64,000 nt of DNA, from contig JALMGJ010000011.1 of NCBI GenBank assembly GCA_023362775.1, forward strand, positions 24,433,501 through 24,497,500, given 5' to 3'. Position numbers and translations under genes: made by a program. Source of the DNA: Charina bottae (lineage: Eukaryota > Chordata > Lepidosauria > Squamata > Charinaidae). Below, one piece after another: positions 44,456-55,947 of this stretch. Position 1 is the stretch's first letter. Every line of letters starts with the position of its first letter. The notes under the pieces are model-generated. The model ran no database searches. It was not told the origin of the DNA and worked only from the letters and a program-made list of their open reading frames with translations.

Positions 44456-44464
44456 GTTGAGAAA

Positions 44465-46092
44465 ATGGGTGGAGGAAGTAGTACCCCTAAAACCCCATTA
44501 GATTGCATGATTACCAACCTTAAGAAGTTCTTCGCGGGAACCGCGGGATACAAACAGTATCCCAAGGCAACCGCCAAGCGGTTAGACATCCTATGTAGAA
44601 TTCAGTGGCCCCAGTTTGGGGTAAATTGGCCCCCAGAAGGAATGTTCAATTTGGACATTATAAAGAATGTGTATGCTGTCATTGCCCAAGATGAGGAAAA
44701 ATATCCCAACCAATACCCATACATTGATAAGTGGTGGACAGCGGTGAAAGAGAATTCTGAGATCCTTAAGACCTGTCAAGCCGAGATGGTGCGTCTATGC
44801 GTCTCGAGACGTCCTTTACGGACAGTAAAAGTGTCCGAAAGGAGAAAAATGACAAAGAAAATCTACCAAGAATCACCAGGAGAGGAAGTGAACCCCCCTC
44901 CATATGCTCCCCTGTACCCCACACTTCCCTGACCCGAAGAAACAGGGGACTCCGAGCCCGAGGAGGCAGGGGAAAGTACTCAAACACCAGCGACACCAGT
45001 TGCCGGACACACCCGGTCGAAGCAAAATGAGGGAAGCGTGGAAGTTTCAGCCCCGCTGAGAGTAGTAGACCAGATGGTGCCCGATGATAGGGGACAGTAT
45101 ATTCAAAGGGAAGCGTTTCAATACGTCCCCTTCAGTACTAGTGACCTCTTGAATTGGAAACAACACTACAGGCCACTGACCGATAAGCCCCGTGAGATGG
45201 CGGATTTATTCCATACCATAATGGCCACCCATAACCGAACTGGCAGGACATTCAACAGCTTCTTAACACCCTCCTCACAGCAGAAGAGAGGGAGAAATGG
45301 AGGGGTGTGGTTTTGAAAATCTTGCGCGATCGGTACCCGGTGGCAGCAGACTACCAACAAGCTCTTGTAGAACGAACCCCCCTGAAAGACCCAGAGTGGA
45401 ACCCATATAATATGGCCCATTTGTGACTTCTGAAGGACTATCAGAATCTGACGGTTGAAGGAATCCAGAAAGCAGGCAAGCCCCCTGTCAATATGTCTGT
45501 GCCCTCAACCGTCCTCCAGGAGGCGAATGAGAGTCCCGAGGGATTTTTGCAACTCCTTATTGGCGCTTATGAGATGTACACCCAAATGGACCCCAGAGAG
45601 GCAGGAAACATGAGGATGTTGAATGAGAGGTTCATAGCCCAGAGCTATGAAGATATAAGAAAGAAACTACAGAAACAGGAAGGGGCGTTAGGGATGAACA
45701 CCTCCCAGTTGGTGGAAATTGCAAGAAAGGTGTATGTGAATAGGGATAGGGTAGAGAAGAAGGAACGTGAAGACAGAATGAAGAGAAAGGCAGAGCTGTT
45801 AGCCGTCGCGCTAAACAGGCAAGTGGCACTCGGCCCGAACCAGTGCACCCACTGTAAAGAAGAGGGGCATTGGCAAAGGGAATGTCCCCAAAAGGAACAG
45901 AGGAGGTTCCCGAGAGGAAGGGCGTTTCCTCGAGGAAGGGGACAGGGCCGGGGATTCGGGGGTGGCGTCCCCCGCCACAGGACTGCATACAGAGGAAGAG
46001 GATTTAGGACTAGTGAGGGACAAGGGTTTGGAAGTGAGAATAGGCAGGAGACCGAAGGGATCAGCCTGGCTGAGGCTGAGTGGGCAGACTGA
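44465..46092 (+). pseudogene. gag: ERV gag polyprotein, disrupted
   Basis: I chose the ATG at 44465 over the upstream in-frame ATG because MGGGSS is a myristoylation signal expected for matrix. Matrix runs to a PPPY late-domain motif (44894-44905). A TGA at 44930 interrupts the frame, which reopens in phase through a capsid N-terminal region (about 45100-45240). A frameshift follows near 45240, then another in-frame TGA at 45424. The capsid major-homology segment (about 45520-45580), a charged linker, one CX2CX4HX4C zinc knuckle (45844-45885) and an RG-rich tail complete nucleocapsid. Both TGA codons could be CGA with CpG decay (inference). The final TGA at 46090 is the normal gag stop. Gag would assemble particles and bind genomic RNA. 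Confidence 0.9.
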
Positions 46093-46152
46093 TGGGGACC
46101 AGGCTTAGTGGCGCCCCCTTCCGAGCCATTGGTCAAATTACAGATAGGGGGC
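46090..46152 (+). promoter_or_regulatory. Gag-pol UGA readthrough site
   Basis: Gag ends GAC-TGA-TGG-GGA and pol continues in the same frame, as in gammaretroviral stop suppression. GCCCCC at 46113-46118 can pair with GGGGGC at 46147-46152, giving a possible downstream stem like the readthrough pseudoknot of murine leukaemia viruses. The structure is only a proposal. Confidence 0.6.
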
Positions 46153-49100
46153 AAAACTACTACCTTTCTAATCGACACCGGGGCAGGGAGATCGGTCGTA
46201 AACAAGCCAATTGCTGGAAAGGGCCCCCAGACTATAAACATCCAGGGGGTTTCGGGACGTGTGGTAACGACTCCAGTCCTTACCCCTGTTATTTTCCAGA
46301 TCGGAGGAACTAAAGTGCAACATCAGTTTCTATATATGCCGGATTGCCCCATACCACTTCTAGGTAGGGATCTAATGGCTAAATTAGGGGTGACCATCTC
46401 ATTCGCTGAAAATGGGCAGAAGATTGTTTTGAGTCATCCTCCGGAGGAAACCTGGCGCCTTATGGTGGCCAAAGAAGAGGGTCTGAAGAATTCTAGATGG
46501 CCCGAGTTTGAGGTGCCAGGTCTATGGGCAGAAGATAACCCCCCCGGACTCACCGCTCATCACCCTCCCTTAATCATAGAGGCCAGGCCGATGGCCACAC
46601 CCGTGCGACTGCGTCAGTGCACCTACCCCCTGGAGGCCATGGAAGCCATCCAACAGATCATAAATAAGTTTTTGCAGGCAGGCATACTAGTCAAAACCCA
46701 GTCTCAATGGAACACCCCTATCCTACCTGTACGTAAGCCGGATGGCTCCTATAGACCGGTCCAAGACCTCCGGGTGGTCAACCAAGTTACTACCACTATT
46801 CATCCGGTAGTCCCCAACCTATATACTTTGCTGGGTCTAATTCAGCGGCAGCATGGTTCTCAGTTTTAGACTCAGGTCTAAAAGATGCATTTTTTACAAT
46901 TGCGATCCACAAAGTGAGCCAGCCCCTGTTCGCCTTCGAATGGGAAAGCCCGCACACCGGCCGCAAAACACAATACACATGGACCAGGCTTCCCCAGGGC
47001 TTTAAAAACTCCCCCACATTATTCGGGACGGCTCTGGGAAGAAACCTAGAGGACTTTAGACCAGCCCATCCCAAAGACATAGTTCTTCAATATGTGAATG
47101 ATGTGCTCGTGACAGGGGAGACCGAAGACTCCTGCTGGGACAATACCCACTATTTGCTGGGACTTTTGTTGGAATGTGGGTATCGTGTCTCCAAGAAAAA
47201 GGCCCAACTAGTGCAGCCCCAGGTCCGCTACTTAGGGTATGATATAAAACAAGGCTCTCGGGCTTTGGGACCCAAACACAAGGAGGCAGTTCTGGCCATG
47301 ACAGAACCCACCAACCGCAGGCAACTTAGGGGGTTCTTGGGCGTAACGGGGTTCTGTCGCCTCTGGATCCCAAACTTCTCAGTCCTCGCCGCCCCCCTAT
47401 ACCTTGCCACTAGGGGAGGCGATAAAGACGCTTTTCTCTGGGAAGGGCCTCAAAGAACCGCCTTTAGAGACCTAAAGAAGGCCCTAATGTCGGCTCCAGC
47501 TCTGGGGCTGCCAGATTTAGACAAGCCCTTCAACCTCTTTGTAGATTAAAGAAGTAATACTGCAGTGGGGGTTCTCACCCAGCCACTGGGTAGTTGGCAG
47601 TGCCCCGTGGCTTTTTTATCCAAGTAGCTGGATGGCACGGCCAGTGGGTGGCCCCACTGCCTGAAGATTGTTGCCTCAGTAGCAACCTTGCTCGAGGAAT
47701 GTAATAAGCTCACCTTTTCGTGCCCAATTCATGTGCATTCCTCGCATTCCATCCAAGCCATCCTAGAAAATAAAGGCCACTTATGGATTAGCAATCAGAG
47801 GCTACACAAATATCAGGCCATATTCATTGAGAACCCACAAGTGTTGCTGCATGTGTCGCCCTGCCTAAATCCAGCCACTCTGCTTCCCTTGGAAAACGAA
47901 CCTCTTGAACATGAATGCTTGCAGGCCTTGGAATCCCAATACTCCTGTAGACAGGACCTCAAAAACACCCCCCTCCCGCGGCCCCAGCTCTCATGGTATA
48001 CAGATGGCTCCAGTTTTATCACCAGCGACGGGACCCGAAAGGCAGGCTATGCTATCATAGATGACCTGAAAGTTATTGAGAGCGGCCCGCTGGGACCGGG
48101 ATATAGTGCCCAAGTCGCGGAACTCTTTGCTTTAGCCAGGGCCCTAGAGAGGGCCAAAGACAAAACTCTCAACGTCTGGACAGATAGCAAGTATGCGTTC
48201 CTGACCCTGCATGCTCATGCTGCCATATATAAAGAGCGAGGCTTCACGGATGCGGCAGGGAAATACATCCAACATGGTCACCTCATAGAACGCCTGATTG
48301 AGGCTGTCCAGCTCCCGAGTAAAGTGGCAGTCATGCATTGCCGCGGACACCAGAAAGGAATGGACCTAGTGGCACAGGGAAACAGAAGGGCAGATTCTGA
48401 GGCAAGGGCGGCGGCCATGGCCGACGCCTCTGTTCTCCCCAATCTTTACATTAACATCGCTGCGGAATCTGCAACCTTGATACCAGTCTACACCCGTGAA
48501 GAACATCTCCGGGCCTCGCAAGACCTGGGGGCATCACTAGTTGGAGACTGGTACCGGTTGCCTGACAATCAACGGTTTGTGCCGGCATCACTGGCATGGA
48601 CCCTTCTACACACAATGCACCAGACAATGCATATGGAAAAGACGGCCCTGGCTGCAGCCATTGAAAGGGACTACTTTGTCAGTGGCTTACATGGAATCGC
48701 AGCTAAAGTGGCGCGCCAATGTGAGACCTGTGCTGCATCAAACCCGCGTCAGGGACCGCCCCTACCACCAGGGACCCAACCCATCTCGTATTTTCCCATG
48801 GATTCGGTCATGGTGGACTTTACGGATATGCCTCGAGCGGGGCCATTTAAGCATATGCTGGTCATCACTGATAGCTACTCCGGATGGCCTGAAGCATTCC
48901 CAACTCGTACTAAAAAAGCCAAAGAGGTGGCCAGGCTTCTCCTCAAGAACATTATACCTCACTTCGGTTGTCCGTCCACCATTTTGTCCGACAATGGCCC
49001 AGAATTCGTACACCAAATTACCCAAAACCTGATTGCGGCGGTAGGGGTCCAATGGCGGTTTCACTGTTCCTTTCACCCCCCGTCGGCAGGACGGGTTGAA

Positions 49101-49639
49101 CGGATGAACCGCACCTTAAAAAATAAACTAACCAAAATCTGCTCAGAGACCCATTTAAAATGGCCGGACGCCCTACCCTTGGCCCTGTATGCCATCCGGG
49201 TAACACCAAGAAGGACCTTCAATCTATCACCCTATGAAATGGTCTTTGGGCACTCCCCTAATGTCCCTGCCAAAAGCCAGGGGTGGCCAGATTGGGACAT
49301 AAGGGGGGAATAGAGGTGGTTGAGATGGTGCAGGAACTAAACAAACAGGTCAACAAAATCCGCGAGTATGTCGTGGAACAGCACCCACCTTCGTTGGCCA
49401 CTGGGCCTCACCCTTTTCAGCCCGGAGACCGGGTATGGGTTAAACATTGGAAACATGAACCTTTGACAGGGCGGTGGAAGGGCCCATATACCGTAATCAT
49501 GTCTTCTCCCCTAGCAGTAAAGGTCGCTGAATCAAAACCATGGATCCATTGGACCAGAATTAAAGCGGCAGCTGAACCAGGGTGGTCAGCAATCATAGAT
49601 GAAAAACAACCGACCCGAATTACCCTGAGGCGAAAGTAA
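46093..49639 (+). pseudogene. pol: ERV pol: protease, RT, RNase H, integrase, disrupted
   Basis: The protease has the DTG active site (46174-46182) and a LLGRDLM segment. RT begins about 46640. A frameshift near 46840 precedes the palm, where the catalytic box is YVND (47091-47102); the family has YVDD, so a metal-binding Asp is missing. TAA at 47547 and TAG at 47625 interrupt the RT/RNase H connection. RNase H shows YTDGS, WTDSKYAF and CRGHQKG (about 47997-48360). Integrase has the zinc-binding H-C region (LHTMHQTMH, CETCAAS) and a DD35E triad at 48816, 48990 and 49098. A frameshift near 49300, at a G6 run, leads to the C-terminal GPY/F-type domain (GRWKGPYTV) ending at 49639. Total length is normal for the family. 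Confidence 0.93.
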
Positions 49640-49958
49640 CCAATAGGAGGAGGCCTTGGGCCAGCCCTTGTTAGAGCAGTCCCTATCAGAATTCCTGGGG
49701 ACCCTAGGAGAAAAGTGAGGGTAGTGGTGGTGGCCATAGAAAATAATCAAAGGGGCCAGTCGCTGATCAGGCCTGTAGCAAATACTGAAGTGTCGCCCTC
49801 ACACCCAGAGGACATTAACCTACAGACCGTTCGCTTTGCCTGATAAGAATTCTTAAGTCGCTCTGCTAAACCTTACCGGCAATAGGTTTCCTGCGCACAG
49901 CGACGACAACCACCTTGCTGGATCACTCCGGAAGCTGATCCGCTACGCACGGTTGAAG

Positions 49959-52178
49959 ATGGATTCCAATATCCTGAAGGGGCTCTTGCTCCTGTGCTGG
50001 GTGGGTGGCTTGAGGAGCCAGGAAACGGTGTTGGGCATAAGTAATCAGGGAAAGTGGGATGGGCCTGAGGTTACGGCCCCCCCGCAGCTGACAGCTGGAT
50101 TTTACATAGGGCCCAGGATAACCCCCCCCCCCGAAGGTAGCCCCCGATCCATGTTCAGCTTGCACTACCAGGGCCACACAGGGCAGGAGAACAACCAACA
50201 CTCTGGTATACCATACTCATCTGCCCCGGGGGTGCAAGCCTAATGGAACCACCTGTATTTACAATGGGACCCAGTACTCCCTATGTCTCCAAAAGACCAA
50301 GGTGATATGCTATGATCCCTCAAATCCAATCTGTCTAAATGTCACGGCATGGGCGGGATTATCCCTGGTTATGAAGGCGTATAAAAACACTGAGAGGCTG
50401 TTTTTCCTTAATTATACCACGGGATTACAGCGGGGACAGGATCCCTTGACCATCCAGTTTGATGTGTGTACCGCTATGGATAAGGTGGTGGAGGTCACGT
50501 GCGGGTCTCAGGGGTGGAGAGACACCTATAAGGACAACCATAAATATTTATGTGCTAGGAATTTGAACTGGAATAAGGGAAACCCAGACCAATTCCTCCC
50601 CTGTGCAGCAAGGAAAGACTGTTCGGGATGGGGCTGCGTGTGTGATTATACGGGAGGCGGGTATCAAGGATGTCCTGGGCTTGCCCAGTTCAGGCGTATA
50701 GCCAACAGTAACCAAATATCCCTCCAGGTGGCACGCAACATGCGCCCTAGTATCAGCTATGGAATTGGGATAGAGGCACGGGAGTTGACCCTAAGACCTT
50801 TATAACTATAAAAGTGGAACAAGTCTATGATGGGCAAATTAAGAGCCTGGGATGGTCGGTGTATGACACTCTTGTCAAGGTATCACAAGAAGGGAAGCAA
50901 CTGGAATTGTCCTCAAAGGCAGAGAACCTATTCATATCCCTGGCTGAGGAAATCGCAAAGACCCTTACGGTCAAAAATTGCTTTGTGTGTGGAGGAACTA
51001 ATATGGGGGAACAATGGCCATGGGAAGCATTGGAGGCTGACCCTGAGGTTTATAATAACATGTCCCGCGAGGGAAATATTACCTCCAGGACCCCTCCAAG
51101 TAATATGATCTGGACATTAACCACAAATTTGGTGGGGCAAAATTGTTTCTCCAGGAACGGAACCACTCCCGTAGAAGATCTCATTTGTTTAGGAATATGG
51201 GATATTTCATATACCCAATGGAAATCCCCTAGTAACGTCTCGACGCCTAAAAAGTTTAATACCACCCTTCTGAGTTATTTGAATGATGCTCAAGCCTCTA
51301 AGGATTGGATAGCCCCCCAACAAATGTATTGGATATGTGGCTCACTGGCATATGAAATCCTGCCCCGTAATTGGTCAGGATCATGTGTCCTGGGTTGGAT
51401 TAAGCCCTCCTTCTTCTTGTTGCCAATTAAGTCGAGACAAGTCTTGGGAGTGCCAGTCTATCAGCCAGTAGGGTCTAGGCGCAGACGAGACATCGACACT
51501 GCCTTCTCCAGCTTTCCCTGCAAAGAATCAGATAAATACCAAGGGAATATCTGGGACTCAGAAAGGATCGTCTGCACCTATGGACATGCCACTTGGGCGG
51601 AGGATGGCTCTTATGGGTACAGGACCCCCATTTATATGCTGAATCGAATAATCAGGTTGCAAGCAGTACTGGATTTAGCTGGCCGGAGGATTGATAAGGC
51701 ATTGAATCTCCTGGTCGAAACCACTGACAAAATTAGAACAGTGGTCTATCAAAATAGGCTAGCACTAGATTACCTGTTGGCAAAGGAAGGAGGGGTGTGC
51801 GGCACATTTAACCTCTCAAACTGTTGCTTACAAATTGATGAGACAGGACACGTAGTAAAACAGCTTACCACTGAGATGAGACAACTGACCCATAACCCAG
51901 ATCAGGAGTGGAATGGGTTCAATTTTAAGGAAGTTTTTGGTGGTTGGTTTCCAAAATTACCAGGACTCCAAGCCATTGTAGCGTTCATAGGACTGATTGC
52001 CGCTGGTTGTGTTATATTACCTTGTGTTCTTCCCATCTTTATCCAAACTAAAACCAATAGCTTGTCTCTGCTAGCTGAAAGAAAAGCCACGGCACAGGTT
52101 ATGGCGATGTGGGAATATGAAAAAGTCTCCGGTCAGGATGATGAAGAATCTGAGGGTGAGACTCAACTGCAAGATTGA
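49959..52178 (+). pseudogene. env: ERV env glycoprotein, disrupted
   Basis: The ATG at 49959 opens a Leu-rich signal peptide (ILKGLLLLCWVGGL). The frame breaks at a C11 run (50122-50132) and returns by a second shift near 50760, leaving surface subunit in three pieces. From 50763 the frame is open to the stop. It holds a CFVC (CXXC) motif at 50979-50990, several N-glycosylation sites, a tetra-Arg furin site at 51477-51488, then TM: a heptad-rich segment, an ISD-like stretch, CX7CC at 51798-51827, a membrane helix near 51975-52045 and a charged tail. CXXC plus CX(6-7)CC marks covalently linked gamma-type Env. The region after the furin site is not hydrophobic. Env overlaps no pol sequence. Confidence 0.9.
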
Positions 52179-52188
52179 GTAGAGTCTC

Positions 52189-52199
52189 AAAGGGGGGAA
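52189..52199 (+). promoter_or_regulatory. Polypurine tract
   Basis: AAAGGGGGGAA directly before the 3' LTR; primer for plus-strand DNA synthesis. Confidence 0.9.
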
Positions 52200-52493
52200 T
52201 AAAGAAGGCAGTACTGTGAAATCTGGCCCTGCAGCAAGGCGAAGAACCCCTTTAGGGCCGTGAGCAAAACATAGGGCCGTGAGCAAAACTATAGGGCCGT
52301 GTGCAGAGTCATGTATGCAGTAGACATCTACTTTGTTTCTATGTTAAAACTGCCGTTGTATGTTGTATAAATACTGGGGGTTTTGAACCCCTCGGGGTTC
52401 AGACTTTTGAATGCAGTTTGCATGCTGAACCTTGCGCAAATAAACCTTTCCTTCCCTGGAGAACTTGTGTGTGTCCTGTTCTTTCCTGCAACA
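52200..52493 (+). repeat. 3' LTR
   Basis: 294 bp, same length as the 5' LTR. It differs at three sites: A/G in the GCC(A/G)TTG word, one T/G in the G-run before TTTTGAAC, and C/T in GTCC(C/T)GTTC. Followed by GAAG at 52494-52497. Confidence 0.95.
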
Positions 52494-52497
52494 GAAG

Positions 52498-52698
52498 GAC
52501 AGGAGGAAGAGCCGCTACCAAGGCAACGGTCAGATAAGTGGGGCTCGAGCCCAGGCCAAGAAACTAACTTGAGTAAACATCTCAGACAAGCCTGTCCCTA
52601 GTTCACATGAAGTTAAAGTGAGGGAGGGGGAAGCACATTCAGGCTTGCAAGATTCTATTATAGCTGTTACAATAAAAGTAGTCCTGACCTATACACAG
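52498..52698 (+). repeat. LTR-like dispersed repeat
   Basis: Ends cttgcaagattctattatag...aataaaagtagtcctgacc, shared with 19471-19518 (reversed). Probably an old LTR-type element; boundaries unknown. Confidence 0.4.
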
Positions 52699-53046
52699 GT
52701 AGTCCTCACTTAACGATGGTAATTGGGACTGGATTTGCCATCGCTAAGCAATGCAGTCATAAAGCGTGATGTCACGTGACTGCGCCATTTAGTGACGGCA
52801 GACCCAGCAGTCCCCAGTTACTGTTGTTAAGTGAGGACCACACAGGTCGTTAAGCAAGGACCTCACATGATTGCGACTTCCAACTTCCTTCCAGCTTCCC
52901 CATTGACTTTGCTTGTGGGAAGTCAGCAGGGAAGGTCACAATTTGAGATCATGTCACTGCAGGACGCTGCAACTGTCGGAACTTTGAGGACCTGTTGGAA
53001 GTACCACTCATTCAGCCCCGTCGCACATTTGGTCACTTAATGAGTA
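52699..53046. mobile_element. Non-autonomous DNA transposon (pogo/Tc1-like?)
   Basis: Opens CAGGTAGTCCTCACTTAACG beside TA. An inverted GTTAAGTGAGGAC copy lies at about 52827-52839, and further GTTAAGC/TTAATGA words follow. The CAGGTAGTCCTC... termini are of a type common in squamate MITEs. Family not certain. Confidence 0.55.
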
Positions 53047-53260
53047 ATCCCTTTTGGATTACTGTAACACATTCTGCTCATGAAAACCATTAGAAGCTAC
53101 AGCTGGTACAAAATGGGATAGTCCAGATGGTGATTGGTGTTTCTTGTGATACTCGGATGGGATCCCACTGTTCAGAAGCTGCACTGGTTGCTACTCAGCT
53201 TCTATGTGCAATTCAAGGTGCTTGTTGTCAATTTTAAGGCCCTACATGGATCCATCTGAA
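53047..53260 (+). mobile_element. L2/CR1-type LINE RT region, right part
   Basis: The decayed RT C-terminal region (ttggattactgtaac, gaagctacagctggtac, cagaagctgcactggttgct, ttcaaggtgcttgttgtc) matches the coding segment at 31592-31921 and is in the orientation expected to continue 42920-43704. Confidence 0.7.
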
Positions 53261-53264
53261 AATA

Positions 53265-53370
53265 GGAGGAGGAAGGCATATTAGGTATGTTCGCCGGCTT
53301 GGGTTGTTTATAAAAATAATAAAGGCGGGATAGAAATTAAATAAATAAATATAAATAAATAAATAAATCT
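53265..53370 (+). repeat. Type-B SINE tail
   Basis: ggaggaggaaggcatattag, gtatgttcgccggcttgggt and aataataaaggcgggatag, ending in AAATAAATA repeats. 5' truncated. Confidence 0.8.
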
Positions 53371-54863
53371 GTGGGGTGGTCTTTTCCCATATTCATTTTC
53401 CTATCCAATCAGATCAAGCCAGATCAAATCCCTCCAGGTGCCATCTACCCAAATATAATACCCAACCACCACCACCCAGATGCTCATCAATAGCATTCCC
53501 AAACACAGGAAGGCTGTTTGCCATGCTCTGAAGACACAACCCAAATGTAATTATCTGAAGAGAGATCAGTTAAATTCTTAGTCTAAAGCCACCTAATTTA
53601 CTCTCCAGAATTAACTGTCTAAATAGCGAATGATGGAGGAAGAGGAAAGCACCTATTTCAGGGATTCTCTTTGTGAGAAATAAAGGGTTATAAGCATCTT
53701 TCTATTTTTGTCTGTGAAATATTGGAAGGCATAGAATAAATTTTTGTCCAGTGGATTAGACTCTTTGCTGAATAGTGAGGGCAGAACCAGGGAACATGAG
53801 CTCATCTTGGCAAACACTTCTGAACAGGTTGGAAGTTTTTACGTGTTTCCTACAATTGTGGTTAGTGACCGATCAAGTGCCAGAACCATCCACCCCAACC
53901 CTTCCTTGGCCCATTTCTTCCTTCTCTTTGTTTCTGGCTCTGATTCAATCTAAGACGTGCCCTGTTCGCAGATCCATGGGTTCTGCCAAGGCACAGAGAA
54001 GGGCAAGGCAAGGCAAGGCAAAGTTTTAGGTGGTTGGGTCACAAACTAAATATTATATCTCTGTCTAGTTACATCACAGCTGGAGCAAGGAACAGCCACC
54101 ACCTTCCTCCTGACAGGTACAGGGTTCGGCCAGGGTTCGGCAAAACATGTACTGACTTCCCATTTTTATTGGCACCAATCTTGAAAACCCTTCATGGCGT
54201 GAAGCCTGTAAGTTCGTCAGAGTTCCTCTCCTTGTATAAATGAATATCCTTGTGCGTTCTGAACTGGTTTGTTGAGCTCACTGATTTCCATTGAGAAATA
54301 TCTCACCTTTTCAAGGAACAATAAAACAGGGCCTTTTCCGCAGCTGCCCAGAGGCTATGGAACTGCGTCCTGCGCAGGTAAGCAACTACAAAAGGCCTAT
54401 TTAATTTTAAAAAACATTTGGTTTGATGGGGGTTTCCTTTCCACCCCCCCCAAATAATTTTATTAAGAATTGTAAATGAAAAGGATAAAAGCCAATACAA
54501 AAAAAAAATACAAAGGAAAAGAAAAAAGTGTGAAAAATAAAAAAATAGAAAAATAAAAAAGAAGTAACTTCCCCCTTTATTCCAGCAAGTAAAAACAATC
54601 TTAATAGCTTATCACTATCTCTAAATACAGTTGGATGGGGGGTTCCAATTACACAAATGATCTTTTGTTGCCAGTGATGTCAATTTTATCTTTTTCACTT
54701 CAGTTGGTTCCAGATTTAACTGTATGTTTGAATAGGCCTACTGAAATCAATAGAATTACTCATGATTAAATTAAAACCTATTGATTTCAGCGGGTCTGCT
54801 ATAAATGTCACCAAAAAGCTTTGGTTTATGTGGGTTACATCTATCCATTTTTTAAAAATCCAT
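53371..54863. other. Non-coding, no recognised feature
   Basis: About 54454-54600 is A-rich on the plus strand and T-rich in reverse, similar to L1 3' UTR on the minus strand, but I cannot confirm it. No exon supported. Confidence 0.35.
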
Positions 54864-55078
54864 TCAATCGTGTCCGATTCTCAGAGACTGCCTGGACAAG
54901 TCCCTGCAGTTTTCTTGGCAAGACTTTTGGAAGTGGTTTGCCATTGCCCCCTTCCTAGGGCTGAGAGAAAGTGGCTGGCCCAATGTCACCCAGATGGCTT
55001 TGTGCCTAAGGTGGGCCTAGAACTCAGGGTCTCCCGGTTTCTAGCCTGATGCCTTAACCACTACCAAACTGGCTCTCT
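54864..55078 (-). repeat. Type-A SINE, full length
   Basis: Reversed copy with the BovB-like tail (aatcgtgtccgattctcaga), body ccattgcccccttcctaggg, CORE-like segment and head ending aaccactaccaaactggctc. Confidence 0.85.
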
Positions 55079-55947
55079 ATCCATATTTATTGTATTAGAA
55101 ATTAAAATTGAGAAATTTTAAAATATTTATTTGACTTTGTGGGACCCCTGAAAGTGTGTCAGGGACTAGACCAAACTTTGAGAACCACTGATCTAGTGGA
55201 ATTCATTATGTAAACTCTGGAGAAAATATCTGGGAGGAAAGCAATTTACCTTTCCAGCTACAATAAAGGCTCATCTAAGAAGAACAGCATCAATCTCCCT
55301 ATTTAGCTAAGCGCAGGGTTTACAGACCGGCTGCTGTCCCTCTACAATATCCGTTTGCAAAATCTGTCTACCTCCCACCCGCATCAGCTCCCCACCCCTG
55401 CTGGCTCTCAGACCAAGTCATGGCCCCACCATCACATGTCTTGAAGGTTTGCCCTCTTTTGTATCAGTGTGGGAGGTCCTCTGACAGCACTCTTGATTGC
55501 CTTCCAATTTATGCAAAAATCCTCATGTTTTGCTCCCCTCTGGGGCTTTTCTTACACCAGGCAGATTTGTGTGTGGTGTGCAATAAAGGGTGGGTGGCTG
55601 GGTGGAGATGGGCAGTCAGAACCCACCTTTGCTCTGCCTCTCCCGTCTCTTTTCAGTGCTCAGAGCCTTGTGGTCCTTTAAGCATGTGCAGAGTACCTCA
55701 GTCCTCTGCACCAGTTTCAAGATTACCCAAACAGTCTATGTGAACATCTAGGGAAGGCTTCTTTGAGTTTTAAGAATGTGATAAAATGCTCACAGTAAGA
55801 CCTGGTCTGCTTTTTCTGTTTTACTTCAAAACAGATCTAAGCCGCATTGGTTTGATTCTAAAACATTTTATGATACTGATTGTAAGGCATCTGAAAGTTG
55901 GTCAACAATTCTCACAGTTCTTATCCTAATGACTGAGAATAATCGTC
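55079..55947. other. Non-coding, no recognised feature
   Basis: A hAT-like 'ctagaccaaactttgagaac' word near 55170 is all I can assign. Confidence 0.35.

Larger units (their letters stand above)
43709..52493 (+). mobile_element. Endogenous gammaretrovirus-like provirus (ERV1), near complete, defective
   Basis: 8785 bp: LTR, primer-binding site, gag, pro-pol, env, polypurine tract, LTR, with a 4-bp duplication as is usual for gammaretroviruses. The LTRs differ at 3 of 294 positions, so the insertion is recent. Gag has one zinc knuckle, pol continues in the gag frame after one UGA, and integrase ends in a GPY/F-type domain, all gammaretroviral traits. The Arg-type primer site and the TM cysteine pattern suggest kinship with ERV3/HERV-R-like lineages (inference). 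It is inactivated by stops, frameshifts and an RT active-site change. Confidence 0.95.

Noticed and set aside
45632..46241. Minus-strand frames of up to 198 aa opposite gag
   Set aside because: Shadows of the gag coding strand, with low-complexity Pro/Ser composition and no family motif.
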